Part shown: positions 45,106-53,794 of the stretch, one piece after another
Layout: every line of letters starts with the position of its first letter
Numbering within the stretch: the stretch's first letter is position 1
NCBI GenBank assembly: GCA_014649155.1
Contig: BMSM01000020.1
Coordinates: forward strand, 62,001 to 126,000
Length of the DNA: 64,000 bases
Direction of reading: 5' to 3'
Origin: Streptomyces griseoviridis
GTDB lineage: Bacteria; Actinomycetota; Actinomycetes; Streptomycetales; Streptomycetaceae
Made by a program: the position numbers and the translations under genes
The notes under the pieces: generated by a model
Databases searched by the model: none
What the model saw: only the letters and a program-made list of their open reading frames with translations
Told to the model about the DNA's origin: nothing

Positions 45106-46539
45106 TCAGCCCCGCTTCCCGCTTGCCCCCGACCCACGCGTCGACCCGCCGGTGGACCCACGCGTGGACCCGCCCGTCGACCCACCGCCGGTCCCCTCCG
45201 GCAGCATCGGATAGCTGCCGGTGTTGGTCGGGGCGTGCTCCGGCAGCCACAGCACGGCGACGGCGCCCTCGGCCGGCGCGTCCTCGGGGGCGCCCGGCGA
45301 CCGTACGTTGCGGAAGGTCAGCCGGGCACCCAGGACCCGTGCCTGGCCGGCCGCGATGGTCAGCCCCAGCCCGTGACCCCGGCCCGCCCGGTCCGCGCTG
45401 CCGGTGCGGAAGCGGCTCGGCCCCTCGGCGAGCAGCCCCGCCGGGAACCCGGGCCCGTGGTCGCGGACCCGCACCACCCGTCCCTCGACGGTGACCTCGA
45501 CGGGTGGCCGGCCGTGCCGGGCGGCGTTGGTGAGCAGGTTGAACAGCACCCGCTCCAGGCGGCGCGGGTCCGTGGTGACCGCCGACTCGTGCAGCACCCG
45601 CACCTGGACGTCCCCGCCCCTGGCCGCCACCCGGCGGGTCACGAACTGGCCCAGCATGAGGTCCTGCAGCTCGGCCCGCTCCGAGGCGCTGTCCAGCCGG
45701 GCCACCTCCAGCACGTCCTCGACCAGGGTGCGCATCGCCTTCGCCCGGTCCAGCACCAGCTCGGTCGGCCGGCCCGGCGGCAGCAGCTCGGCCGCGGTCA
45801 GCAGGCCCGTCACCGGGGTGCGCAGCTCGTGCGCGATGTCGGCGGTGACCCGGCGCTCCGCCTCCAGCCGCTGCTGCAGGGTCTCCGTCATCGCGTCCAC
45901 GGCCCGCGCGAGGTCGTCGGTCTCGTCCCGCACCACCCCGCCGATGGCGTCCCGCACCCGGACGTCGGTCGCGCCGGCGGCGACCTGGTTGGCGGCGGCG
46001 GCGGCCTTGCGCAGCCGCCGCGAGAGCTGCCCGCCGATCAGCACCCCGAGCGCGCTGCCGCCGAGCACGACCGCGATCGAGCCGATGACCAGGGCCTGGT
46101 CGAGATCCTGGAGGATGTCGGAGCTGCGGTCGGTGAATCCGGTGTGCAGCGACATCACATGCCCGTCCTTGAGCGGCACGGCGGCCCAGATGTCGGTGGC
46201 GCCGCCCGGCCGGTCGGAGACGTACGTCGCCCGGCGGCCCCGCTCGACCCGCTCGCGCAGCTCGGCGGGGAGCGCCGCGTCGTCGATCTGGGCGTTGGGG
46301 AAGTTCAGCCGCCCCGACAGCTCGTAGTTGCGCTGGGCGACCAGGATGCGTTCGTCCGCGAGGTCACGCGCGTTGTCCAGCATCGACACCCGGGCCGCGT
46401 TGTGCACGACCAGGCTCAGCACCACCGCGACCAGCGCGCCGACCAGCGCGATCGCCGCGCTCAGCTTCCACCGCAGACCGGTGCGGATGCGTGTGTGCCG
46501 TACGACGGCGGTGGTCAGCCGCCGGAGGAAGCCCCGCAT
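45106..46539 (-). CDS. cseC: Cell-envelope stress sensor histidine kinase CseC
   Basis: 477 aa. A membrane helix lies at about residues 25-45 (LSAAIALVGALVAVVLSLVV), then an extracytoplasmic sensor of about 100 residues, a second helix (VIGSIAVVLGGSALGVLIGG) and a HAMP linker. The kinase core has the H-box ERRVTADIAHELRTPVTGLL, the N-box RVLFNLLTNAARHGRPP and the G-boxes VRDHGPGFP and AGRGHGLGLTIAAGQ. The tail is Gly/Ser/Thr-rich repeats. The gene order sigE-cseA-cseB-cseC identifies it as the kinase that activates CseB when the wall is damaged, for example by cell-wall antibiotics in S. coelicolor. It starts 6 bp after the cseB stop. Confidence 0.93.
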   Translation of the reverse strand: MRGFLRRLTTAVVRHTRIRTGLRWKLSAAIALVGALVAVVLSLVVHNAARVSMLDNARDLADERILVAQRNYELSGRLNFPNAQIDDAALPAELRERVERGRRATYVSDRPGGATDIWAAVPLKDGHVMSLHTGFTDRSSDILQDLDQALVIGSIAVVLGGSALGVLIGGQLSRRLRKAAAAANQVAAGATDVRVRDAIGGVVRDETDDLARAVDAMTETLQQRLEAERRVTADIAHELRTPVTGLLTAAELLPPGRPTELVLDRAKAMRTLVEDVLEVARLDSASERAELQDLMLGQFVTRRVAARGGDVQVRVLHESAVTTDPRRLERVLFNLLTNAARHGRPPVEVTVEGRVVRVRDHGPGFPAGLLAEGPSRFRTGSADRAGRGHGLGLTIAAGQARVLGARLTFRNVRSPGAPEDAPAEGAVAVLWLPEHAPTNTGSYPMLPEGTGGGSTGGSTRGSTGGSTRGSGASGKRG

Positions 46540-46545
46540 ACCCGC

Positions 46546-47247
46546 TCAGGCCTTCAGCTTGTAACCGAAGCCGCGGACCGTCTCGATGCGATCCTGGCCG
46601 ATCTTCGTCCGCAGCCGCTGCACATGGACGTCGACGACCCGGGTGTCCCCGCCCCAGCCGTAGTCCCAGACGCGTTCCAGCAGCCGGTCGCGGGAGAGGA
46701 CCGTGCCCGGCGCGGTGGAGAACTCCAGCAGCAGCCGCATCTCGGTCGGCGTCAGCGCCACCGGCTCGCCCGCCCGGCGCACCTCCATCCCCTCGGTGTC
46801 GATCTCCAGCGCGCCGAAGGTGAGCGTCCCGCCGGAGGCCGCGGCAACCCGGTCGTCGTGACGGCCGCCGCCCGCGTGGCCGAAGCGGCGCAGCACCGCG
46901 CGGATACGGGCCACCAGGACCGCCGCGTCGAACGGCTTGGTCACGTAGTCGTCGGCGCCCGCCTCCAGGCCGAGCACCACGTCGATGGAGTCGGCCCGCG
47001 CCGACAGCATGATCACCGGCACGGTCGACTCGTCCCGGATGCGGCGGCACAGGCTGACGCCGTCGAGGCCGGGGACCATGACGTCCAGCAGGGCGATGTC
47101 GGGCCGTCTCGCCCGGAACGCCTCCAGGCCCGACAGGCCGTCGGGCATGGCGGTGACCGCGAAGCCGTCCCGCTCCAGGGTGAGCTGGGTGGCCTCGCGG
47201 ATGACGTCGTCGTCCTCGACGAAGAGGACGTGGGTCTGCTCTGTCAT
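46546..47247 (-). CDS. cseB: Response regulator CseB
   Basis: An OmpR-family regulator of 233 aa. Receiver: VLFVEDDDVIREA (acidic pocket), IALLDVMVPGLDGVSLCRRI (phospho-Asp), PVIMLSARADSID and ADDYVTKPFDAAVLVARIRA (Lys). The winged helix includes LTPTEMRLLLEFSTAPGTVL, SRDRLLERVWDYGWGGDTRV and VDVHVQRLRTKIGQDRIETV. In S. coelicolor phosphorylated CseB turns on the sigE promoter. ATG 47247 gives the expected N-terminus (MTEQTHVLFVEDD). A 113-bp gap separates it from cseA. Confidence 0.95.
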   Translation of the reverse strand: MTEQTHVLFVEDDDVIREATQLTLERDGFAVTAMPDGLSGLEAFRARRPDIALLDVMVPGLDGVSLCRRIRDESTVPVIMLSARADSIDVVLGLEAGADDYVTKPFDAAVLVARIRAVLRRFGHAGGGRHDDRVAAASGGTLTFGALEIDTEGMEVRRAGEPVALTPTEMRLLLEFSTAPGTVLSRDRLLERVWDYGWGGDTRVVDVHVQRLRTKIGQDRIETVRGFGYKLKA

Positions 47248-47360
47248 CCGGCTGCTCTCAGTCGTCGAAGGTGGTCGGCGCGCGCCGTGCGCCGGGCACC
47301 GCTTCATCGGTCCGGACGGGCCGAACGGTTCGCTCGGGGATCACGGGCGGACGGGCCGGC

Positions 47361-48014
47361 TCAACTGTCCGGGACCGGCGAGGCACCGGTCCCCGCCACG
47401 TTGCTGTAGTCGTTGTGCGTGCGGTACTTCTCGGCGAACCGGCCCGCGGACCAGCGGTACGTGATCACGTTCTCGACGGACGGGTTCGACACCGGGTCGT
47501 CCTTCTCGTACACCTGCTTGGTCACCACGAGGTCGCCGCGGTCGATCTCCGCGTACACCGGCGGCTCCTCCGCCTGGAAGACGTGCCGGTAGCGGCCGTC
47601 CTCCTCCCGGTACACGTACACCCCCACGCCCACCGCGTCGCCGCAGGTCAGGACGTTGACGAGGAGGTCCTCGGCGGGGCCCCCGGTCAGCTCGCCGTAA
47701 CTGACGTCGATCGGGTACTCGTCGGCGACGCACGGCTTCAGCTCGCGCTTGACCTCCGCCGAGACCTGCGGGTCGCTCTTGATCAGGCGGACCGCGTCCA
47801 CCCGGCCGGGTGCCCTGGCCGGGGAGGTGACGGCCGACGGCGAGGGGGAGGGCGAGGCGGTCCGGCCGGCCGCCGCGTCCGACCTGGCCGGCCCCTCGTC
47901 ACGGGTGCCGGTCCCGCCCGCCGCGCAGCCGGCGAGCAGCACGGCGGCGACGACGGCCCCGGCCACCGCCGGCACCGCCGCCCTGACGTTCAGGAACCCG
48001 CTCAGGCCGCGCAC
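47361..48014 (-). CDS. cseA: Lipoprotein CseA, modulator of the SigE response
   Basis: 217 aa with a lipoprotein signal: VRAAVPAVAGAVVAAVLLAG, then Cys30 in the lipobox LAGC. The mature part begins with a Ser/Pro/Ala linker and continues into a beta-rich domain (LVNVLTCGDAVGVGVYVYRE, VITYRWSAGRFAEKYRTHND). In S. coelicolor loss of CseA raises sigE expression, so it is thought to damp CseC signalling from outside the membrane. GTG 48014 overlaps the end of sigE by 13 bp, with GGGAG upstream inside sigE. Confidence 0.92.
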   Translation of the reverse strand: MRGLSGFLNVRAAVPAVAGAVVAAVLLAGCAAGGTGTRDEGPARSDAAAGRTASPSPSPSAVTSPARAPGRVDAVRLIKSDPQVSAEVKRELKPCVADEYPIDVSYGELTGGPAEDLLVNVLTCGDAVGVGVYVYREEDGRYRHVFQAEEPPVYAEIDRGDLVVTKQVYEKDDPVSNPSVENVITYRWSAGRFAEKYRTHNDYSNVAGTGASPVPDS

Positions 48015-48553
48015 CGCTCCCGCTCCTCGTGCTCCAGCGCGCGTGCCTCCGACTCGCGGGCGACCAGCTCCTCGCGGAGCCGGGCGAGCGCCCGGTGCAG
48101 CGTGCTCTTGACCGTGCCGGCCGACATGCCGAGGGCGGCGGCCGTCTCCTCCGTGGACATCTGCTCCCAGTGTCGCAGCACGACCACACTGCGCTGCTTG
48201 GGGGCGAGCACCTTCAGTACGTCCATCAGCAGCGCCCGGTCGGCGTGCTGCTCGGCGGCGTCGTCCACGGCCGGCTCGGGGAGCTGCTCGGTCGGCACCT
48301 CCTCCAGCTTGCGCGCCCGCCACCACTCGGTCCGCGTGTTGATCATCACCCGGCGCAGATAGGCGTCCGCGAGCCGCTTGTCCTCGATCGTCTCCCAGCG
48401 GCGGTACGTCCGTGCCAGCGCGGTCTGGAGCAGGTCCTGGGCGTCGACGGGGTCCGGGACCAGCCGGCGGGCGCTGCGCAGGAGCGCGTCCTGCCGGGTA
48501 CGGACGTACTCCTCGAACCCCAGCACCTCGCCGTGCGTCTGCGTCTGCGCCAT
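48002..48553 (-). CDS. sigE: ECF sigma factor SigE
   Basis: 183 aa. Region 2 is FEEYVRTRQDALLRSARRLV, then DPVDAQDLLQTALARTYRRW and LADAYLRRVMINTRTEWWRA. Region 4 is VLKVLAPKQRSVVVLRHWEQ, then MSTEETAAALGMSAGTVKST and LHRALARLREEL. The protein is nearly identical in character to S. coelicolor SigE, which directs cell-wall maintenance genes. It has no anti-sigma partner; control is by CseB/CseC at its promoter. The start is ATG 48553, with GGGAGG about 9 nt upstream. A CCGTGCC/GGCACGG stem (48596-48614) lies in the leader. Confidence 0.96.
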   Translation of the reverse strand: MAQTQTHGEVLGFEEYVRTRQDALLRSARRLVPDPVDAQDLLQTALARTYRRWETIEDKRLADAYLRRVMINTRTEWWRARKLEEVPTEQLPEPAVDDAAEQHADRALLMDVLKVLAPKQRSVVVLRHWEQMSTEETAAALGMSAGTVKSTLHRALARLREELVARESEARALEHEERERCAA

Positions 48554-48838
48554 GGCCGACCGCCTCCCGTTCCCCGTGTGTGTTCCGTGGTCCCGCCGTG
48601 CCTGTGGGGCACGGGAACGAAGGTAGGGAAGCGTTGTCACGGCGCTGTGCGGGCAAGGCCGCGACCGGCACTCGGCTGTCCGTCGGTTGTGTAACAGACG
48701 TGAGCCCGAGATGAAGGAAAGGGTTGATCGGTACGTATGTGGGCGCTTATGTCGACGTGTCGGACGGGGACGGAGGCGCGTACGGCGGTCGCCCGGACGC
48801 CGACCGCCGGACGCCGACCGCCGGGCCCCGGCCGTGGG

Positions 48839-49783
48839 TCAGCTCAGCGGCAGCCGGTAGCGGCCGCCGGCCAGCGGCTCCACCAGGCCGTCGGCGACCA
48901 GGCCGTCCAGCGCGCGGGCCCGCTGCACCGGCTCGTGCCACACCCGGTCGAGCGCCGCCTGCGGCACCGGCCCGTGGGCCTCCCGCAGCACCGCGAGCAG
49001 CCGCCCGCGCACCTGCCGGTCGGTGCCCGCGTACGTCTGGCCGCGGCGCGGCGGACCGTCGTGGGCCGGCTTGCCCGCCAGCCGCCACGCGCACTGCGCG
49101 GCGATCGGGCAGCGGTGGCACGCCTCGTTCTTCGCGGTGCAGACCAGCGCGCCCAGCTCCATGGAGGCGGCGGCCCAGCGTGCCGCGGTGGTCTCGTCCT
49201 CGGGCAGCAGCGCGCGGGCGAGCCGGCGCTCGGCGGCGGTGGTGGCGTTCGGCGGGTACTGCACGCCGGTGACGGCCCGCGCGAAGACCCGGCGCACATT
49301 GGTGTCCAGCACGGCGTGGCGCCGGCCGTAGGCGAAGGAGGCGACGGCGGCGGCCGTGTACTCGCCGATGCCGGGCAGGGCGAGCAGGGCCGCGTGGTCG
49401 GACGGTACGTCACCGCCGTGCCGTTCCGTTATGGCGGCGGCGGCGCCGTGCAGGCGCAGCGCGCGGCGCGGGTAGCCGAGCCGGCCCCAGGCGCGGACGG
49501 CCTCCCCGGGGGCCTCCGCGGCGAGGTCGGCGGGGCGCGGCCAGCGCGCGAGCCACCGCTCGTAGACGGGCAGGACGCGGCTGACCGGCGTCTGCTGGAG
49601 CATGAACTCGCTGACCATGACCCCCCAGGCGCCGGCTTCGGGGCGCCGCCACGGCAGATCGCGGGCGTGTTCGTCGAACCAGTCGATGACGGGGGCGTGC
49701 AGCGGCGAGCCGGCCGGGGCGGACTCGGCGGCCGGGTCGGGATCGGCGGGACCGGTGTGCGGGGGCTTCGTGGGCGCAGTCAT
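48839..49783 (-). CDS. mutY: A/G-specific adenine glycosylase
   Basis: Removes adenine mispaired with 8-oxoguanine. It is 314 aa. The helix-hairpin-helix is LLALPGIGEYTAAAVASFAY, and the catalytic region includes FMLQQTPVSRVLPVYERWLA. The [4Fe-4S] loop is VCTAKNEACHRCPIAAQCAW with the classical C-x6-C-x2-C-x5-C spacing. The NUDIX-like 8-oxoG recognition domain of E. coli MutY appears to be replaced by a short C-terminal winged-helix-like segment (GRLLAVLREAHGPVPQAALD), as in other actinobacteria. ATG 49783 is preferred over an upstream extension. It lies near the repair genes disA and radA. Confidence 0.93.
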   Translation of the reverse strand: MTAPTKPPHTGPADPDPAAESAPAGSPLHAPVIDWFDEHARDLPWRRPEAGAWGVMVSEFMLQQTPVSRVLPVYERWLARWPRPADLAAEAPGEAVRAWGRLGYPRRALRLHGAAAAITERHGGDVPSDHAALLALPGIGEYTAAAVASFAYGRRHAVLDTNVRRVFARAVTGVQYPPNATTAAERRLARALLPEDETTAARWAAASMELGALVCTAKNEACHRCPIAAQCAWRLAGKPAHDGPPRRGQTYAGTDRQVRGRLLAVLREAHGPVPQAALDRVWHEPVQRARALDGLVADGLVEPLAGGRYRLPLS

Positions 49784-49986
49784 GACCCGTCGATCCTGCC
49801 ACGGAAGGACGGCCGCACGGGCGCACCGCCACCCGGTGACGTCGGTCACCTGAAGTGATCAAGGGGTGACGGTGCGGTGGCTGACGGCCTGTCAGGCCCG
49901 GCTGCGAAATGATGATCCGCAAAAGTTGATGCCCCGAACGGCGGGTGGCGCAAGGAAGCGCACCGATCTCTCGTACAGTTTCCGCC

Positions 49987-50817
49987 GTGGGATCTCTGCG
50001 CAATCCGGTCGGGCCGCTTCCCTCCTCCATCTACTGGCGTCGGAGGGCCGTACTGCTGTCCGTCGTCGTCCTGTTGGCGCTTCTCGTCACCTGGATCGTG
50101 ACCATGGGCGGCGGGGGTGGCGGCGGCGGTCATGACGACGGGGCCGACGGCAAGAATCCCGCGCCCTCGATCACTCCGGGACCGTCGGGTTCGGGTCCCG
50201 CGATCAGCCAGGCGCCCGGCGGGCGCGACGAGTCGGGGGACGAGGAGTCCGGCGGGAGCGGTTCGGGCTCGGGGTCCGGTTCCGGGGACGGCGGTACGGG
50301 GGAGTCCGGCGGCGGTTCCGGTGCCGCCGGCGGCGCGGGCGCCGGGGGCGGCACGGGCTCGGGTGCGGCGGCCGGGGTCGGTGCGGGCGACGCCCTGTCC
50401 GGCGGCACCTCGCTGCCCGACTGCACCGCCGGAGCGGTCGAGTTGAGCCTGCGCAGCGTCCGCAACACCTACGAGCCCGGCCAGACCCCGGCCTTCGAAC
50501 TCACCGCGCGCAACAGCTCCGCCGGCGACTGCAAGGTCGACCTCGGCCCCAAGCACGCGGTGCTGACGATCACGCGGGCCGACGGCGACGACGCGTTCTG
50601 GTCCTCCGACGACTGCCCGAAGGACGTGGCGAGCCTGCTGTACCGGGTGCCGGCCGGCAGCGGCATCACCTACACCGTGAAGTGGGACCGCAAGCCCAGC
50701 GCCCCCGAGTGCGCCACCCCGAAGCCGGGCTCGGCCAAGCCCGGCACCTACCTGGTGGAAGCAGAGGCCCCCGGCTTCCCGAAGGAACAAACGTCCTTCG
50801 TCCTGAAGCCCGCCTGA
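49987..50817 (+). CDS. Membrane-anchored protein with Gly/Ser linker and extracellular beta domain
   Basis: 276 aa. A single membrane helix at residues 20-40 (AVLLSVVVLLALLVTWIVTM) is followed by a very long Gly/Ser/Asp-rich linker (about 40-135). The C-terminal domain has two cysteine pairs and Ig-like strands (VELSLRSVRNTYEPGQTPAF, ELTARNSSAGDCKVDLGPKH, TYTVKWDRKPSAPEC). The fold resembles the BsuPI-type inhibitor/Ig domain, but no function is known. TACAGT (49974-49979) ends 7 nt before GTG 49987, so the transcript is probably leaderless. It is divergent from mutY. Confidence 0.8.
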   Translation: MGSLRNPVGPLPSSIYWRRRAVLLSVVVLLALLVTWIVTMGGGGGGGGHDDGADGKNPAPSITPGPSGSGPAISQAPGGRDESGDEESGGSGSGSGSGSGDGGTGESGGGSGAAGGAGAGGGTGSGAAAGVGAGDALSGGTSLPDCTAGAVELSLRSVRNTYEPGQTPAFELTARNSSAGDCKVDLGPKHAVLTITRADGDDAFWSSDDCPKDVASLLYRVPAGSGITYTVKWDRKPSAPECATPKPGSAKPGTYLVEAEAPGFPKEQTSFVLKPA

Positions 50818-50960
50818 GGGGGCGCGGGGAACCGCGCACAGCACTTGAAGCACCCCGCACCAGAAGACGCCCGCCCCCGAAGGCCCTCAAGGGGCGCGAG
50901 GAACCGCGCACGGTTCTCCAGGCGACCAGCACGAAGAAACGCCCCGCTCCCCAAGAGCCC
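50818..50960. repeat. Two copies of the dispersed GGGGCGCGGGGAAC repeat
   Basis: GGGGGCGCGGGGAACCGCGC (50818-50837) and a diverged copy, GGGGCGCGAGGAACCGCGCA (50892-50911), are about 74 bp apart. They lie between two converging genes (the Gly/Ser-linker protein and disA). The spacing equals the period of the array at 57370. Confidence 0.7.
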
Positions 50961-50982
50961 CCGCCTCGGCAACCGCCGGAGG

Positions 50983-52107
50983 CTACACGTACCGCTCGAG
51001 GATCGAACTCTCCGCCAACCGGGACAACCCCTCCCGCACACTCCGCGCCCGCGCCTCCCCGACGCCGTCCACGGTCTGCAGGTCGTCCACACTCGCCGCC
51101 AGCAGCTTCTGCAGTCCCCCGAAGTGCTCCACCAGCCGGTCGATGATCGCGCCGGGCAGCCGCGGCACCTTCGCCAGCAGCCGGAAGCCCCGCGGTGACA
51201 CCGCCGAGTCGAGCGTCTCGGGCGAGCCGGGATACCCCAGCGCCCGCGCCACCGTGGGCAGTTCGAGCAGCTCGGCGTGGCTGAGCTTGTCCAGCTCGGC
51301 CAGCGCCTCGTCGACCGTACGGGACCGCTTCGCCGTCGGCTCGGGCACGTAGTCCCGCACCACCAGCTCGCGCTCCGGCTCGACGCCCGCGATCAGCTCC
51401 TCCAGCTGGAGCGCCAGCAGCCGGCCGTCGGTGCCCAGCTCCACCACGTACTCGGCGATCTCGTTGGCGATCAGGCGCACCATCTCCAGGCGCTGCGAGA
51501 CCGCGGAGACGTCCCGGACGGTGACCAGGTCCTCGATCTCCAGCGCGGAGAGCGTGCCCGCGACCTCGTCCAGCCGGAGTTTGTACCGCTCCAGGGTGGC
51601 CAGCGCCTGGTTGGCGCGGGACAGGATCGCCGCCGAGTCCTCCAGGACCCGGCGCTGCCCGTCGACGTAGAGCGCGATCAGCCGCATGGACTGGGAGACG
51701 GAGACGACGGGGAAACCGACCTGCTTGCTGACCCGGTCCGCCGTGCGGTGCCGGGTGCCGGTCTCCTCGGTCGGGATCGTCGCGTCGGGCACGAACTGCA
51801 CGCCGGCCCGCAGGATCTTCGACAGGTCCGAGGAGAGCACGATGCCGCCGTCGAGCTTGCACAGCTCGCGCAGCCGGGTCGCGGTGAACTCGACGTCCAG
51901 CACGAACCCGCCCGTGCACATCGTCTCCACGGTCCGGTCGGAGCCGAGCACGATCAGTCCGCCGGTGTTGCCGCGGAGCACCCGCTCCAGGCCGTCACGC
52001 AGCGCCGTTCCCGGTGCCACGGCGCTCAGCGAGGCGCGCATCAGGCCATCGGAACCGGCGCTCCCACCGGATTTCCCGGGAGCCGCCGCCCGGTCGTTGG
52101 CTGCCAC
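50983..52107 (-). CDS. disA: DNA-integrity scanning diadenylate cyclase DisA
   Basis: Makes c-di-AMP from ATP and scans DNA for damage. The 374 aa equals the S. coelicolor length as I recall. The N-terminal DAC domain has GLIVLGSDRTVETMCTGGFV, KLDGGIVLSSDLSKILRAGV and TEETGTRHRTADRVSKQVGF (RHR motif). A helical linker follows, then the C-terminal HhH DNA-binding domain (FGGLQKLLAASVDDLQTVDG, VGEARARSVREGL). The usual DGA catalytic triplet reads DGG here. GTG 52107 has AGGAG directly upstream. It lies 81 bp downstream of radA in the same direction; RadA restrains DisA in other bacteria. Confidence 0.95.
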   Translation of the reverse strand: MAANDRAAAPGKSGGSAGSDGLMRASLSAVAPGTALRDGLERVLRGNTGGLIVLGSDRTVETMCTGGFVLDVEFTATRLRELCKLDGGIVLSSDLSKILRAGVQFVPDATIPTEETGTRHRTADRVSKQVGFPVVSVSQSMRLIALYVDGQRRVLEDSAAILSRANQALATLERYKLRLDEVAGTLSALEIEDLVTVRDVSAVSQRLEMVRLIANEIAEYVVELGTDGRLLALQLEELIAGVEPERELVVRDYVPEPTAKRSRTVDEALAELDKLSHAELLELPTVARALGYPGSPETLDSAVSPRGFRLLAKVPRLPGAIIDRLVEHFGGLQKLLAASVDDLQTVDGVGEARARSVREGLSRLAESSILERYV

Positions 52108-52188
52108 TGCACTCCTCCGGTCGCAGGTTCTGGGACGCCCCCGTTTCGCGCACTCGGTTCGTACGGACGGGCGAGACCAGGGCAAAGT

Positions 52189-53598
52189 CTACCGGCGGTC
52201 CTCCTGCTCCCGTGGGGCCTCTCGCCGACGCGAGCGGGGAAGGACCCGCAGGGCGTCCCCTATGTCCGCGACTTCCAGGACCTTCATACCGGCCGGGACC
52301 TTCCCCGGATCGCCCGGCACCAGCGCGTGTGTGAAGCCCAGGCGGTGGGCCTCGGAGAGCCGGCGCTGCACGCCCGTGACCCGTCTCACCTCGCCGGCGA
52401 GCCCCACCTCGCCGATCGCGACCAGGTTCTTCGGCAGCGGGGTGTCGCTGGCCGCGCTCGCCAGCGCCAGCGCGACGGCCAGGTCGGCGGCGGGCTCCGA
52501 GAGCCGCACCCCGCCGACCGTCGCGGAGTAGATGTCCCGCTTGCCCAGGGCGCTGATCCGGCCGCGCTGCTCCAGGACGGCCAGCATCATCGACACCCGG
52601 GACGTCTCCAGACCGGACGTGGTCCGGCGCGGGGAGGGGATCTGGGAGTCGACGGTGAGCGCCTGCACCTCGGCGACCAGCGGGCGGCGGCCCTCCAGGG
52701 TGACGGTCAGACAGGTGCCCGGCACCGGCTCGGCGCGTCGGGTCAGGAACAGGCCGCTGGGGTCGGCGAGACCCGCGATGCCCTCGTCGGACAGCTCGAA
52801 GCAGCCGACCTCGTCGGTGGCGCCGTAGCGGTTCTTGACGCCGCGGACGAGGCGGAGCCGGGCGTGCCGGTCGCCCTCGAAGGACAGGACGACGTCCACC
52901 AGGTGCTCCAGCAGGCGCGGGCCCGCGATCGCGCCGTCCTTGGTGACGTGACCGACCAGCAGCGTGGACATGCCGCGCTCCTTGGAGGCGCGGATCAGCG
53001 CGCCCGCCACCTCCCGCACCTGCGCCATGCCGCCCGGGGCGCCGTCGATCTCCGGGGAGGCCACGGTCTGCACCGAGTCCAGGATCAGCAGGGACGGCTT
53101 CACCGCGTCCAGATGGCCGAGGACCGCGGCGAGGTCGGTCTCCGCGGCCAGATAGAGGTGGTCGTCGAGGGCGCCGATGCGGTCGGCGCGCAGCCGGACC
53201 TGGCTCGCCGACTCCTCGCCCGTGACATAGAGCGTCCGGTGCTCCTCGTCGGCCGCCTTGGCCGCCACGTCGAGCAGCAGTGTGGACTTGCCGACGCCCG
53301 GCTCGCCCGCCAGCAGCACCACCGCGCCCGGTACCAGCCCGCCGCCCAGCACCCGGTCCAGCTCCGGCACGCCGGTGGAGCGGGCGGTGGCCTGGCGGCC
53401 GTCGACCTGGCCGATGGGCAGCGCGGAGGTGGTGACGCGTCCCGGCGCCGTCGTACGGACCGCGGGCGCGCCGTACTCCTCGATCGTGCCCCACGCCTGG
53501 CACTCGGGGCAGCGGCCGAGCCACTTGGCCGTCTGCCAGCCGCACTCGGTGCAGCGGTAGGACGGACGGTCCTTGGTGGTCTTCGTACGGGCAGCCAT
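52189..53598 (-). CDS. radA: DNA repair protein RadA
   Basis: A RecA-like branch-migration helicase of 469 aa. The N-terminal C4 zinc finger is YRCTECGWQTAKWLGRCPEC. The ATPase has Walker A GEPGVGKSTLLLDVA, Walker B LLILDSVQTV and the RadA-specific KNRYG motif in GVKNRYGATDEVG. The C-terminal Lon-like domain follows (AVALALASAASDTPLPKNLV, AIGEVGLAGEVRRVTGVQRR). A RecA-NDp/PafBC promoter motif lies directly upstream, and its -10 ends 7 nt before ATG 53598, so the mRNA is probably leaderless and DNA-damage-inducible. disA follows and probably shares the transcript. Confidence 0.96.
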   Translation of the reverse strand: MAARTKTTKDRPSYRCTECGWQTAKWLGRCPECQAWGTIEEYGAPAVRTTAPGRVTTSALPIGQVDGRQATARSTGVPELDRVLGGGLVPGAVVLLAGEPGVGKSTLLLDVAAKAADEEHRTLYVTGEESASQVRLRADRIGALDDHLYLAAETDLAAVLGHLDAVKPSLLILDSVQTVASPEIDGAPGGMAQVREVAGALIRASKERGMSTLLVGHVTKDGAIAGPRLLEHLVDVVLSFEGDRHARLRLVRGVKNRYGATDEVGCFELSDEGIAGLADPSGLFLTRRAEPVPGTCLTVTLEGRRPLVAEVQALTVDSQIPSPRRTTSGLETSRVSMMLAVLEQRGRISALGKRDIYSATVGGVRLSEPAADLAVALALASAASDTPLPKNLVAIGEVGLAGEVRRVTGVQRRLSEAHRLGFTHALVPGDPGKVPAGMKVLEVADIGDALRVLPRSRRREAPREQEDRR

Positions 53599-53605
53599 GC
53601 GGGAA

Positions 53606-53628
53606 ACCGTAACCGCCCCCACTGACAG
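53606..53628 (-). promoter_or_regulatory. RecA-NDp (PafBC-type) promoter of radA
   Basis: On the minus strand: CTGTCAGTG (53628-53620), 8 nt, TACGGT (53611-53606). It fits the actinobacterial DNA-damage consensus TTGTCAGTG-N8-TANNNT except for the first base. LexA-independent induction of radA by this motif is established in the group. Confidence 0.88.
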
Positions 53629-53794
53629 TCCGTCCCGTTCCGCTCCCGGCAGGGCGCGGAACGGCCATCCGCCGTAAAACGCCAAGGGCGGAACAAACAG
53701 TTCCTGTCCTCTATTGAGGGATCGTTTCACCCGTACGGGTTAAAAGTGGTCCATGCGCCAGCCCGCGCCACCCATGTCCCCCTACGGTCACCGG

